A DNA stretch of 64,000 nt, taken from NCBI GenBank assembly GCA_031761405.1, contig JASEVX010000012.1, positions 24,382,694 through 24,446,693 on the forward strand. Direction: 5' to 3'. Made by a program: the position numbers and the translations under genes. Below the pieces are notes generated by a model, which saw nothing but the letters and a program-made list of their open reading frames with translations, had not been told where the DNA came from and did not search any database. Shown here piece by piece: positions 39,830-49,544 of the stretch; position 1 is the stretch's first letter, and every line of letters begins with the position of its first letter. This stretch comes from Serripes groenlandicus (taxonomy: Eukaryota > Mollusca > Bivalvia > Cardiida > Cardiidae).

Positions 39830-40300
39830 ATACACCAACAAATATCCTTCTTTGTTTCCATGTACATCGACCAGTTTCAGTCCTCAATTGTCACACTTTC
39901 TAAGCGTTTCTCATGTAAAACACCATATATCACTGGAAAGAGTTACCTCCTATTTTAAAACAATCCAAAGAAAATGTGGGGTCATGCACATTATGCAAGA
40001 AAGAACTCACCAGGCGAAAATGGTAACCGTCATTTTGGACTAAATCGGGCCCGGACAAAACCGGTGTTTATCATTCTCTACTTTCACTTTCAAACAAGGT
40101 CAACATACTAAAAGTGATCAAATCAATCATGTCCAGTGCATCCTATACACATTCACAATTGTATTTAAACTCAATGTCATATATTCAATACATTCTGGTG
40201 ATGTATACACTCATTTCTACGCAAACAAATTTTTGTTAGGGACTATAGTACTGTAGATCAGCAAGTCAGCGGATGTATTAGCGTAATTTGACCTATAATA
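39830..40300 (-). repeat. Block H, copy
   Basis: TTTCCATGTACATCGACCAG, TTCTAAGCGTTTCTCATG, ATGCAAGAAAGAACTCACC, ATACTAAAAGTGATCAAATC and GGATGTATTAGCGTAATTTG: reverse complement of the insertion at 13.64-14.24 kb, without its second half-repeat. Confidence 0.75.
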
Positions 40301-40377
40301 AATACTTTACTAATACTTAATTTAACGTTATGTCGTGTTAGGTTTATGTACGCTTACTTCTGACGCGACGTCTGTCC

Positions 40378-40870
40378 CCCCACGGTGTTGAAGTGGTAGA
40401 GCGTCCGCTTCGAGTGCGAGAGGTCGCCAGGTCATACCAAATTTAACAATGGTGCAAGGACAGCTAACACCACAACCCTTAGCGCTAAGCAGGAATCCGC
40501 TGTGGTCGAGTGGTTAGCGTCGGGGATTTCGAAACCGGGTGTGCCGGGTTTGATCCACAGTCGCGGCACTACCGTCATGGTGGAGTGCCCTTGGGCAAGG
40601 CACATTTTCTAGCTTAGTACTGGTTTGTTAAACCCAGGGATCATGAATAAGTGAACTGTCGCCGTGATATAACTGAAATAATGTTGAAAGCGGCGTAAAA
40701 CCCCAATAAATAAATGAATAAATAAATAAATAATTAAAAATGGTGCTAAGATTTGCGTGGATAGCAAATCAACTGACCACCAGTACTGTCAACTTACCCA
40801 GGAAACGACGTGATATAACTGAAAAAATGTTGAAAGCGGTGTTCAACACCAACAAAATCAATCAATCAAA
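40378..40870 (+). mobile_element. SINE-D (plus) with head, split by SINE-C
   Basis: Head 40378-40455 has an A-box-like GTGGTAGAGCGTCCGC and AGAGGTCGCCAGGTC. Body resumes at 40740 (GTACTGTCAACTTACCCAGG) and ends with the shared tail CGTGATATAACTGAAAAAAT, GCGGTGTTCAACACC, then AATCAATCAATC. Between them lies 40460-40739. Confidence 0.8.
40460..40739 (+). mobile_element. SINE-C carrying 32 bp of foreign 5' flank
   Basis: From 40492 a full SINE-C: A box TGGTCGAGTGGTTAGCG, B box GGGTTTGATCCACAG, CTTGGGCAAGGCACATTTTC, GATCATGAATAAGTGAACTG, then CGCCGTGATATAACTGAAAT and tail AATAAATAAATGAATAAATA. The preceding 32 bp (ACAGCTAACACCACAACCCT and on) equal the flank of the copy at 42090. Flanks AATGGTGCAAG and AATGGTGCTAAG look like its own target duplication. 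Confidence 0.88.
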
Positions 40871-41158
40871 GATGAAGGAGTCGATATTTTTTTTAAATTT
40901 ATCATTGAAAGGCGATGACTAATATATCTCTAAAGGCTAAACAGGTCAAGTGTTCCGATAACTATCGTTACTCAATCAAACGGAAGCGATTCAACCAATA
41001 CAATTGCAGAAATTTTAAACAAATTTATCTTCCTGATACTTAAGTGGTGCTCCAGAGATGGTTCGTCCCCTGACTGCGCACCCCAGCTAAAGGATACAGA
41101 TAATACTGCGTTAAAGGCGTTTCTTTAAAGACGTTTCGTTAAGACTTCTATAATAATT
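40871..41158. other. No gene recognised
   Basis: No repeat matched in the window. Confidence 0.3.
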
Positions 41159-41412
41159 TGAGCCGTCCCGCGAGAAAACCAACATTATGGCATCAGCGTA
41201 ATGTATCGACCCAGATCAGTCCGCGCAGACTGATCCGGGCCAACACATACCGTCTCAGGTGGATAGAGGTATGGAGTAATGATTCCTGAAAGAGAAAATC
41301 CATAGGAGGCGAAAAGTGTCTGTGCGGGTAAGCCTGTGCGGCATACTTAGGCTGATCCGGATCGATACTTTACGCAGACTCCACACTGTTGCTTTTCTTG
41401 CGGGACAGCTCA
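41159..41412 (-). mobile_element. MITE-A, full length
   Basis: 254 bp; TGAGCCGTCCCGCGAGAAAA and TTTCTTGCGGGACAGCTCA, flanked by TT on both sides. Confidence 0.93.
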
Positions 41413-41485
41413 TTTACGAACAAGAACAGAGCAAGATCAGACTCCACGGATACGCTGACTGATCTGATTAACTTGTATGGTGCTT

Positions 41486-41560
41486 TACATCGCTTTCAAC
41501 ATTTTTTCATTTATATCACGGCGTTTTCTGAGTAAGATATTACAGTGTGTGTATACCACG
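41486..41560 (-). mobile_element. SINE-D tail fragment
   Basis: GGTGCTTTACATCGCTTTCA, ATATCACGGCGTTTTCTGAG and TAAGATATTACAG. Confidence 0.55.
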
Positions 41561-41588
41561 GCGGATAGAAATATTTTACTTCGGTTTA

Positions 41589-41940
41589 GAAGTAAAAACA
41601 AAGGTAACTTTTTTTATTTCTTCGTCATTTTTAATGAAACATGGCACAGTCTACGCCACTTACAGAGCCCTATCTCCGGTTTTTGCAGCGGAGTTTGATT
41701 GGTGGTTTAGTTTCTTCTAACACTTCAATGAACCTTTTCTCAAAATTTATTAATATCGCCGACAGCCGGAGCATTATCAAAACTGGATTTTGAGAACAGG
41801 TTCGTCGAAGTGAAAAAACTAGACCATCAATCAAACTCCTGTAAAAAGCGGAGCTAGGACAGTGTAAGCAGGGTAGACTGCGCCATGTTTCATTACAAAG
41901 GGTGAAGAAACAAACAAGTTACCATTGTTTTTACATTCTT
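41589..41940. mobile_element. 350-bp foldback (imperfect hairpin)
   Basis: Left arm AGAAGTAAAAACAAAGGTAA, AATGAAACATGGCACAGTCT, GCGGAGTTTGATTGGTGG is matched in complement by CCATCAATCAAACTCC, AGACTGCGCCATGTTTCATT and AAGTTACCATTGTTTTTAC. Centre near 41765, arms about 165 bp. No second copy in the window. Confidence 0.85.
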
Positions 41941-42024
41941 ATCAAGAGCAATTATTGCTGTCTGACCATCCGAATATGACGTCATAAGTCACGTGGTATA
42001 CACACACTGTATTAGTACAACCGG

Positions 42025-42350
42025 TCCATTTATCCTGATACCAGCGAGCCAGACGTACAGCTAACACCACAACCCTTAGCGCTAAGCAGGAATCCGCTGT
42101 GGTCGAGTGGTTAGCGTCGGGGATTTCGAAACCGGGTGTCCCGGGTTCGATCCCCAGTCGCGGCACTACGGTCATGGTGGTGTGCCCTTGGGCAAGGCAC
42201 ATTTTCTTGCCTAGTATTGGTTTGTTTACCCAGGGATCATGAATAAGTGAACTGTCGCCGTGATATAACTGAAATAATGTTGAAAGCGGCGTAAAACCCC
42301 AATAAATAAATAAATAAATGAGCGCTAAGCATGGAAAGCAATAACTAAAA
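42025..42350 (+). mobile_element. SINE-D fragment (minus) with SINE-C inserted (42090-42318, plus)
   Basis: SINE-D: CCATTTATCCTGATACCAGC, TACAGCTAACACCACAACCC, and after the insertion GGAAAGCAATAACTAAAATG. SINE-C has A box TGGTCGAGTGGTTAGCG, B box GGGTTCGATCCCCAG and tail AATAAATAAATAAATAAATG. The 11-bp duplication AGCGCTAAGCA flanks it (about 42079-42089 and 42321-42331). Confidence 0.9.
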
Positions 42351-42924
42351 TGTGTACATGTTATAATCAAAAGCACTGAAAGGTCTGACAGTAAGCTGCT
42401 AACTACAGACTACATTTGGACATGGACTTACCAAATCCCGAAATTCTAACAAGAACACTTTACAGCTTCATTTTGTTATGTCCATATATTGAATGAAATA
42501 GGAATTGAACGCAAAATACTGTACAACACAATATGAGGGTCTACCGATATACTAAAATTTGACACAAACCACTAAGCTTAAGTATGCGCATCTCATCTGC
42601 TATTTTGGTAGTTCCTGTTTAGCAAACCTACCTGTTAAGAATAGATTAGAGTCGTTATTTGTGTATGCAACTAGCAAATAAACAAGGTCATATCAAAATC
42701 AAATAGAGGTCTCTGCCTACCAATGAGAAATATATTGAGAGTCAAACTCTAATATCAAAACAGAAATAAAATACAGTGTATTCTAAATTTCATACAGCGC
42801 GATATAACTGAAATAGTGTTAACAGTGACATAAAACATCATGTACAAACCAGAACATTCACCTTAAGCAAATATTCCACAGATGTTTGTTCGTTCATTGA
42901 CATCACATATAATTTACAACTATC
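42351..42924. other. No gene recognised
   Basis: AT-rich. CGCGATATAACTGAAATAGT near 42798 followed by AACAGTGACATAAAACATCA is a decayed SINE 3' tail. Confidence 0.35.
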
Positions 42925-43436
42925 AAGACGTATATCTCTTAACCCGAAATGGTGTTCAGTAATGTCCTAATTAGACAAGACTAAGATGTTCATCCCACTA
43001 TTTATTAATTGAGGAAGGACGATATAATAACATCCCTAGGGAAAATAGAATATGTAAAATGTGCAACTTGAATGTTATTGAAAATGAATATCATTTTATA
43101 CTTATATGTCCTTTGTATCGTCAACTAAGAATCAATTTACTTCCAAAATATTACAATATTTGGCCATCACTATATAAATTAAACGCGAATCTAAAACAGT
43201 ACCATAGACGGATAGAAATCCGAAAAAGGTGCTATTTTAAATCCACAAAATAAACAATCTAAGTTTAGTCAACTTGTACGCATTAATATTAATTACACTT
43301 TTCTCGAATATTATATATTACATGTCAACTATTGAAACTATACTATATGTATTGGTATACAATTTTTTATTATGTATATGTTGCAACAACATGTAAAATG
43401 TTATGCAAATAAAGAACTTGAACTTGAACTAGTAAT
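42925..43436 (+). pseudogene. LINE 3' end, strongly 5'-truncated
   Basis: A short frame (43059-43253) preceded by CKMC in the same frame gives the C-terminal cysteine/histidine motif of CR1/Jockey-type LINEs: CKMCNLNVIENEYHF then ILICPLYRQLR. Upstream, frames are broken but echo a final ORF2 helix. No RT region remains. The 3' end is AATAAAGAACTTGAACTTGA, a short tandem tail instead of poly(A). It differs in tail from the LINE at 21.5 kb (ATTGTC), so the two are different families. It has no coding potential beyond about 65 codons. Confidence 0.7.
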
Positions 43437-43454
43437 GGAGAGCTATTGTAGAAA

Positions 43455-43456
<2 letters not shown>

Positions 43457-43492
<36 letters not shown>

Positions 43493-43736
43493 GGGTTTAA
43501 CGCCGTTTTTAACAATTTCTCAGTCATATCACGGCGGTCAGTTCACCTACTCATATGTTTCCTAGTTTTCACACACCAGTACTCCACACAACAATCTTCC
43601 CAAGCAACTGACTACTTTTCCACATAGACTTAGCCCATTGGTGGAAGACGAATGACGCATTTCGCAATGACTTTTGTCAAAAGTCGGAAAGAAAGTTGGC
43701 CGAGCCGGGATTCGAACTCCCAACCCCTGGATTGAC
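43457..43736 (-). mobile_element. SINE-S1, 280 bp, 12-bp TSD
   Basis: Flanked by ATTGTAGAAAGA (43445-43456 and 43737-43748). Tail TTGATTGATTGATTGATTG, then GGTTTAACGCCGTTTTTAAC, TCACACACCAGTACTCCACA-type body with CCACATAGACTTAGCCC, and the head in complement (GGATTCGAACTCCCAACCCC). The A box is truncated. Confidence 0.95.
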
Positions 43737-43748
43737 ATTGTAGAAAGA

Positions 43749-43964
43749 GATAGTTTAAGTAATTCATTGCCAATATTGTAATATTACTTTAACAATAGGT
43801 ATTGATTCCAGTCTAGATTTCGATGAGTGTTTTCGGAATTCGCTTACTATATAGCAATTGGCTCTAAAGAGCCGCTTGCTAAAAAACTGTTCGCATCATA
43901 TTATTCTTTATCAGTTTTATTTTTCTATCTAATTTCAGTTTTGTTTTCTAATGTTTTCGTGCTT
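43749..43964. other. No gene recognised
   Basis: AT-rich; no match in the window. Confidence 0.3.
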
Positions 43965-44212
43965 TCAGAATTCCAAAATGCAGCTGCGGCGATAGACATC
44001 TGCGTAATGTATCGACCAGATCAGCCTGCGCTGTCCGCGCAGACTGATCCGGCCGACACATTCCGTCTTAGGCGAAACGTGTCTATTCGGGTAGGCCTGT
44101 GTGGCATGCTTAGGCTGACCCGGGTCGATACTTTACGCAGAGTCCACAACGTTGATTTTCTCACGAGACGGCCTACACATTGATTATTGCAAATCTACGC
44201 CCCTGGAATACA
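43965..44212 (-). mobile_element. hAT-like MITE with MITE-A inside, truncated copy
   Basis: Inverted relative to 39403-39755: TTCCAAAATGCAGCTGCGGC, the MITE-A interior with GCGAAACGTGTCTATTC, TTTCTCACGAGACGGCCTAC, then ACATTGATTATTGCAAA and CTACGCCCCTGG. The left terminus is lost. Confidence 0.8.
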
Positions 44213-44828
44213 TAATGATGTAAGTGCTATTTCTTTTACTGAATATTTGTTTTGCAGTCAAAGCCTCTTGCCCATACTACACACTTCACAAATGCATATA
44301 CGGATGATGTTTATTAATCTAATATTGCAAGAATTGAAAAAACAAATAATACCTAGCGTGCATTATCAACTTCAAAATGTTAAATGACCAAAACAAATCA
44401 TAGTGATTTATCATACAATATTATGTAAACAAACGATGTGTCTGCTAACAGGATCCAAGACAAGGAAGTAGGTGTAAGAGACTTGTTTTTATACTCGATG
44501 TAAAATAAATAAGTTTCAACTAAAAAAAAAAGGTGACAAAAATTTAAAAAAATCGTTCTATTCTCACTCATAAAGGTATTTAAGAGAGACGATATATATA
44601 CTTTAGAGGTGCGTGCGTGTATGCGCCATACAATCATATCAAGCAAACAGCGCATCAGCCGTTCTGAGTTTTGATTGCTTGTCTGAGCAATTAGAACTGC
44701 CGCTACACTGTTTATAGCCCCCCCCCCCCCCCCCCCCCCCCCCCCCGATATATCCGTTCCAGGTTTAAATACGAATTATACACGATATATTCGAATAATC
44801 CTATGATTGAGTTATCGCGAGTTCAGGA
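44213..44828. other. No gene; poly-C tract
   Basis: Contains a ~28-base C run (44719-44746). 44578-44650 (TATTTAAGAGAGACGATATA, GGTGCGTGCGTGTATGCGCC) resembles 45055-45130. Confidence 0.45.
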
Positions 44829-45040
44829 ATCCAGATTCGTGGCCGAGTGAATATCGTCGGGATTTGAAACCGGGCGTCCCGGGTTCGATCCCCAGTCTCG
44901 AAATGGTGGTCATTGTGGAGTGCGCTTAATCAAGGCACATTTCCTGGCTTAATTCTGGTTTGTTAAACACCCAGGTAATGAGTAAACGCTAACCGTGAAA
45001 TATATCTGAAATAGTGTTGAATAAACGGTGTAACAATAAT
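44829..45040 (+). mobile_element. SINE-C, diverged
   Basis: AGGAATCCAGATTCGTGGCC, GAGTGAATATCGTCGG (A box damaged), B box GGGTTCGATCCCCAGTCTCG, then AAGGCACATTTCCTGGC and CCGTGAAATATATCTGAAAT. Confidence 0.85.
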
Positions 45041-45619
45041 TAGTGTATTTATGTATTTAAGAGAGAGGACAGTAACCTGGGAGGTGCGGACACGCGCCAC
45101 GCGTGCATATTTATCTTATAATGCATTTCAAATGTCGTGTAATTGTTTATGGGTATTCGAATTCTTAATGGGCGGAAGACAGTTGCGATAACATCTTAAG
45201 AGACAACGTCACGCGATAAACGACCCTCGGGTCTTCGCGACTAAAGGAGATTCAGACCAACCTGCACCACGTTGCAGTCTGATAAGGATGTGCAATGTAC
45301 TTTCGTGATCTACTCGTAAAACGCTTTTCTCAGTGCCTCTGTCGAAGGATTAGGATAAAAAAACAAAATCGACAATACAAGTATGTCTTTTAACCTTTTA
45401 TTGCTACTTAAAAACCTTCAGAGGTCGGTTTTTATGTGGCTCGACTCAACTTGTAAATAATACAGACGATCAATTTGTTTAATCTTGTTCATTGATAGTT
45501 GTCGAAATCCTCCTCAGTCGTCTGGTCGTCTCTCATAGATTTGTAAAATTGTCTTTTTTGTCTAAATTTTAAAATGTCTCACGTACAAAATATTCCGGAG
45601 AGAAACCGAAACGTTGAGG
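45041..45619. other. No gene recognised
   Basis: 45055-45130 is similar to 44578-44650. The rest is unmatched; no coding frame of interest. Confidence 0.35.
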
Positions 45620-45631
45620 GGTAGTGGTAGA

Positions 45632-45927
45632 TTGATTGATTGGGGTTTAACGCCGTTTTTAACAATTTCTCAGTCATCTCACGGCGGCCAGTTCACCTTC
45701 TCATATGTTTCCTGGCTTTCGCACACCAGTACTCTACACAACAATCTTCCCAAACAACTGGCTGCTTTTCCACATAGACTTAGCCCATTGGTGGAAGACG
45801 AATGAAGCATGTCGCAATGACTTTTGTCAAACGTCGGAAAGAAAGTTGGCCGAGCTGGGATTCGAACTCACAACCCCTGGATTGACAGCCCGCGTCGTTA
45901 CCGACTGAGCTACCGGGACTCGACATT
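45632..45927 (-). mobile_element. SINE-S1, complete with tRNA-like head, 12-bp TSD
   Basis: 296 bp flanked by GGTAGTGGTAGA (45620-45631 and 45928-45939). In minus sense the head has A box TAGCTCAGTCGGTAACG and B box GAGTTCGAATCCCAGC. Body and tail as in other copies. The best reference copy of the family here. Its target is the promoter-like head of a SINE-D. Confidence 0.96.
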
Positions 45928-45939
45928 GGTAGTGGTAGA

Positions 45940-46385
45940 ACGTCCACTTCTGATGCAGGAGGTCGCGGGATCGAGAATCGTAGAAATGCCTTCCCTTCCC
46001 TTCCTTGGTGCTCAGGAGTGTGGGTTTAGCAGTATGACCGACTCTCCTATGTCCGGATTAATCTACCAGAAGTACAATTATTCATTTTAATCACGGATTT
46101 TCCTGGATAACTTACCAATAACATTGCTCCATTTATTCTAAGAATAGTGTATCAGTCGTTATGCTAGCCCCCACGCCCCTGAGCGCCAAGGAGGGAAATT
46201 CAATACTCATCTGCGTAATGTATCGACCAGATCAGCCTGCGCTGTCCGCGCAGACTGATCCGGCCGACACATTCCGTCTTAAAATTTAAAACTTAAAATC
46301 CACTACCAGTCTTTGGTATTACCCAGCCTGCAATCAAACCTGCGACCTCCCCCCGCTCTGTTGCTACATCATCGAGGCGGTATAA
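45940..46385. mobile_element. SINE-D remains with a MITE-A fragment inside
   Basis: 45928-45975 is a SINE-D head (TAGAACGTCCACTTCTGATG, GGTCGCGGGATCG). 46040-46200 holds SINE-D body pieces (TAACTTACCAATAACATTGC, GAGCGCCAAGGAGGGAAATT). 46203-46282 is MITE-A interior (ATGTATCGACCAGATCAGCC to GACACATTCCGTCTTA). 46300-46380 is another inverted SINE-D head with TGCGACCTCCCC. Confidence 0.7.
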
Positions 46386-46622
46386 CCAAATATAATATGT
46401 ATTTTCGGTGCTCCAGCGTTCTCGTTTGCATACTATTTGGTATTGGATATTTTAAGTCTGTTTCATAACATAACGAAACGTTTACATGAAATACGCCTTT
46501 CAACAAGAAGTTCAAACAGCAAACACATCGACGTCACGTTTACATCATAACTGATCATTGAACACAGCTTTGTTTGATCTCACTCGTTCTAAAAGACACT
46601 CGCGTATGGCTGATTATCAATA
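46386..46622. other. No gene recognised
   Basis: No match in the window. Confidence 0.3.
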
Positions 46623-47200
46623 CATAGAGGATATTACATGAGTTTTCTAAAATTGATAAAAACGAGCCTTGGCGAGTTTTTAGCAATTTTAGAAAACGAG
46701 TTTAATAACATTTTGTAATGAATGAACACGAATGTTATATTCTATTTATATCATAAATTCTAATTCGACGATTATTAGCGCAAAATATATATAACGTCGC
46801 TATATAGCGCGGTCATTTTCAATGCTTTTCATTATGACGTTACGTAGCATTGTTATTACACTAGTTATATAACGTAGCATTGTTATTACACTTTTTATAT
46901 ACCGAAAATTCTAACACTATTGACAATTTCTCTTCTATACTCAAAGAAGGATTTGAGCGTGATCTAAATGCAGTATATCACTCTAAATTTCCGGAACTAT
47001 TTTTGGCTGTTGAAATGTGTCGTTCAGGTGTGTATAAATTAATCACTCAGGCCATTCGGCCTTCGTGATTAATTACTACACACCTGAACTCCCAATCGTG
47101 ATATACGAGCCGGTATATCACTCAAAATGAGATATATTTCCTAAATATAGAATGACGTTATTTCACGCTGGCGACGTCATTTATGATATAAACAGGGAAT
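46623..47200 (+). mobile_element. Block L, copy 2, with 32-bp-arm hairpin
   Basis: GAGGATATTACATGAG, GCCTTGGCGAGTTTTTAGCA, ATATAACGTCGCTATATAGC, and at the right GGCGACGTCATTTATGAT as in copy 1. Between 46.87 and 47.15 kb lies extra sequence with a hairpin: arms 47022-47053 and 47058-47089, loop ATTC, four mismatches (GTTCAGGTGTGTATAAATTA). TTACACTAGTTATATAACGTA is locally duplicated near 46855-46895. Confidence 0.7.
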
Positions 47201-47367
47201 ATTAGGTTGCTGTAGCGATACCGTTGTTGGTACTGTACAACGAGGGGCGTGGTCAATTGATAGCTCGCGAGACCGATAAGTGACATTTGTCTTCCACTAA
47301 TGGGATATCAGTTTAATAAGTGGAAAAGCAGCCAGTTCCGTGGGAAGTCTGTTGTATGGATTGAATA

Positions 47368-47633
47368 TGAGTCGTCCCGCGAGAAAACCAACATTGTGGA
47401 CTCTGCGTAAAGTATCGTTCCGGATCAGCCTACGCATGCCGCGCAGGCTTACCCGGATATACACTTTTCGCCTCCTGTGGATTTTCTGTTTCATGAATCA
47501 TTACGTTATACCTCTATCCCCCTGAGACGGAATGTGTCGGCCCGGATCAGTCTGCGCGGACTGCGCAGGCTGATCTGGGTCGATACATTACGCAGATGCC
47601 AAAGTTATGTTGGTTTTCTCGCGGAACGGCTCA
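47368..47633 (+). mobile_element. MITE-A, full length
   Basis: 266 bp; TGAGTCGTCCCGCGAGAAAA to TTTCTCGCGGAACGGCTCA, all modules present. Confidence 0.93.
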
Positions 47634-47655
47634 TATGTGAACTGGCCGTTGTGAT

Positions 47656-47770
47656 ACTTTCTGTTTCAGGAATCATTAATCTATACCTCTATCCGCCGGA
47701 CTGCGCAGGTTGATCTGGGTCGATACATTACCCAGAGGTCATACTGTTGATTTTCTCGCGGGACGGTTCA
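47656..47770 (+). mobile_element. MITE-A right half
   Basis: CTTTCTGTTTCAGGAATCAT to TTTCTCGCGGGACGGTTCA; about 30 bp of the inner module is deleted. Confidence 0.88.
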
Positions 47771-47825
47771 TATGTGAACTGGCCGTTGTGATATGACTGA
47801 AACATTGTTGAAAACCGCTTAATAT

Positions 47826-48118
47826 CACAATTAATTAATTAAATCAATTAAATTGCTATATAGAACAGAAAGTTTATTTAGACGTATAAAAAGCACATAG
47901 TCATTGACAAACATAAAAACATATACAAAATATGCAGACACGTGGGTTTGAAATGGGTGAAATAAAAAAATAAAGCTACCGAATGCCGTCCGTACGGAGC
48001 CGAACAGCCAGTATGCTCCTAGAACACACCGAATGCTTCCCGAATATGATCCGTTCGCTCCACGAACACCCAAATTCTTATTCGGAAAACAAACGGAAGG
48101 GCATTCGGCCCAATGTGA
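47826..48118. other. No gene recognised
   Basis: AT-rich, then a more GC-balanced stretch (GAATGCCGTCCGTACGGAGC). No match in the window. Confidence 0.3.
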
Positions 48119-48262
48119 TCGGGCGATAACAAAAAATCGACCACGTGGTTGGGAGTTCGAATCAAAGATGGGTCAGCATTCTTTCAGACGTTCGACAAAA
48201 GTCGCTGACAAGTGTCATTCGTCTTCCACTAATGGGATTTCAGTTTAAGTGAAAAAGTAGTC
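48119..48262 (+). mobile_element. SINE-S1, 3'-truncated
   Basis: GTTGGGAGTTCGAATCAAAG (B box), CAGACGTTCGACAAAAGTCG and CATTCGTCTTCCACTAATGG, then lost. Confidence 0.75.
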
Positions 48263-48269
48263 ATCTTAT

Positions 48270-48390
48270 TATTCCAGGTCGGCGTTCAGCTTGATTTGTA
48301 AATACGAACACCGATGACAGAGCTTTATATTCCAGATTGGCGTTCGGTTTGCCATATAAGATCGAACAACGACGGCAGAGTTCGACTTTT
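48270..48390 (+). repeat. ~57-bp tandem units left of the CR1-like fragment
   Basis: Two units: TTCCAGGTCGGCGTTCAGC with ATACGAACACCGATGACAGA, and TTCCAGATTGGCGTTCGG with ATAAGATCGAACAACGACGG. Further units lie at 49545-49695. Confidence 0.75.
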
Positions 48391-49544
48391 GAGAAAAGAA
48401 CAATAAAAACACGACAAACACTACAAACAGTGATCTTCACTGAAACCATCATATTAAAGCACCTAAATAAGATAAAAGAAACAAAATCACCAGAATATGA
48501 CAACATACACCCAAAGGTCATTAAAGAAACAGCATCCCAAATTATGAAACCACTAAGTGTCCTTTTCAACCATTCAATGAAGAACTCCATAGTACCAAAT
48601 GAAAGGAAAATGGCAAATATTATGCCAATCCACAAAACAGGATCGAAACAAGTCGTTTCCAACTACAGACCAATAAGCCTAACGTCAGTAATAGGGAAAG
48701 TAATGGAAACAGAAATCAGAGACTCGATTATGAAACACATGGAATCTAATAATCTGTTTACCAAACATCAACACGGTTTTAGAAGTGGAAGATCATGCCA
48801 GACACAACTCCTAAAAGTCATGGAAGACTGGACCAACAACATAGATGAAAAAAAAAAAAAACACAGATATAATTTACTTAGACTTCCAAAAGGCTTTCGA
48901 CACCGTGCCCCACAAAAGACTTCTTCAAAAACTAAAAGGCTACGGCATCCTTTCTCACTTACTAAAATGGATAGAACATGTTCTAAAAGAGAGGCAACAA
49001 AGAGTAGTACTTAACAACTCACACTCAAGGTGGGCGCCTGTTACTAGTGGTATCCCTCAAGGCAGCGTCTTAGGACCAATCCTCTTTACAATCTATATCA
49101 ACGATCTTCCGGACGTAGTTAAAAACATAACCAAATTATTTGCAGACGACACAAAAATATATTCAATAGTCAACAATACTACCGACAAGGATAATCTCCA
49201 AACAGATCTTAACAATTTGACATACTGGTCTAAAACTTGGCTATTAAAATTCAACAAAAAGAAATGTAAACACCTTCACCTTGGATCTGAATCAGTAAAC
49301 AATTATTTTATGGAAGGAAATGAAACAGAGAAAACGAAGGAGGAAAAAGACCTAGGCATCATAGTTGACTCTAACTTAAAATTTGTCCAGCACATAAACA
49401 CAAAAGTCACCTTTCAAATTTGTGCTACAAAAGGAAGGACCGGAAGCGAAAATAATATCACAAAGACAAAATGGACCAGAGAGGCGGAAGCCTACATCGG
49501 TCTCGAACCCAAGGTAAACCAAGGATATTCAAAGTCTGTGTTCT
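48391..49544 (+). pseudogene. CR1/Jockey-type reverse transcriptase, frameshifted at a poly-A run
   Basis: First frame (to about 48846): RT fingers with KSPEYDNIHPKVIKE, NYRPISLTSVIGK and HGFRSGRSCQTQLL. At 48848-48861 a run of 14 A shifts the frame by one. The second frame (from 48845) continues with IIYLDFQKAFDTV (first catalytic D), SGIPQGSVLGPILFTIYINDL and LFADDTKIYS (catalytic FADD), then FNKKKCKHLHLGS and LGIIVDSNLKF. After about 49430 the thumb similarity is lost and the frame stops at 49546. Endonuclease and C-terminus are missing. In life this enzyme copies the element's RNA at a nicked target. The only clear break in about 1 kb of RT is the A run, so it is fairly young. It is embedded between ~57-bp repeats, which is unusual. 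Confidence 0.88.

Larger units (their letters stand above)
47240..47825 (+). mobile_element. SINE-S1 (plus) split by MITE-A and a duplicated segment
   Basis: Left part 47240-47367 (GAGACCGATAAGTGACATTT, GTCTTCCACTAATGGGATAT); right part 47771-47825 (GTGAACTGGCCGTTGTGATA, TGAAACATTGTTGAAAACC). Between them are MITE-A 47368-47633, a second copy of GTGAACTGGCCGTTGTGATA (47638-47655), and MITE-A half 47656-47770, so MITE right half plus SINE edge were tandemly duplicated. Confidence 0.85.

Noticed and set aside
42041..42376. 144-codon minus-strand protein
   Set aside because: Frame is antisense SINE-C and SINE-D sequence.
45855..45927. tRNA gene on the minus strand
   Set aside because: Head of a complete SINE-S1; the 12-bp duplication lies directly beside it.
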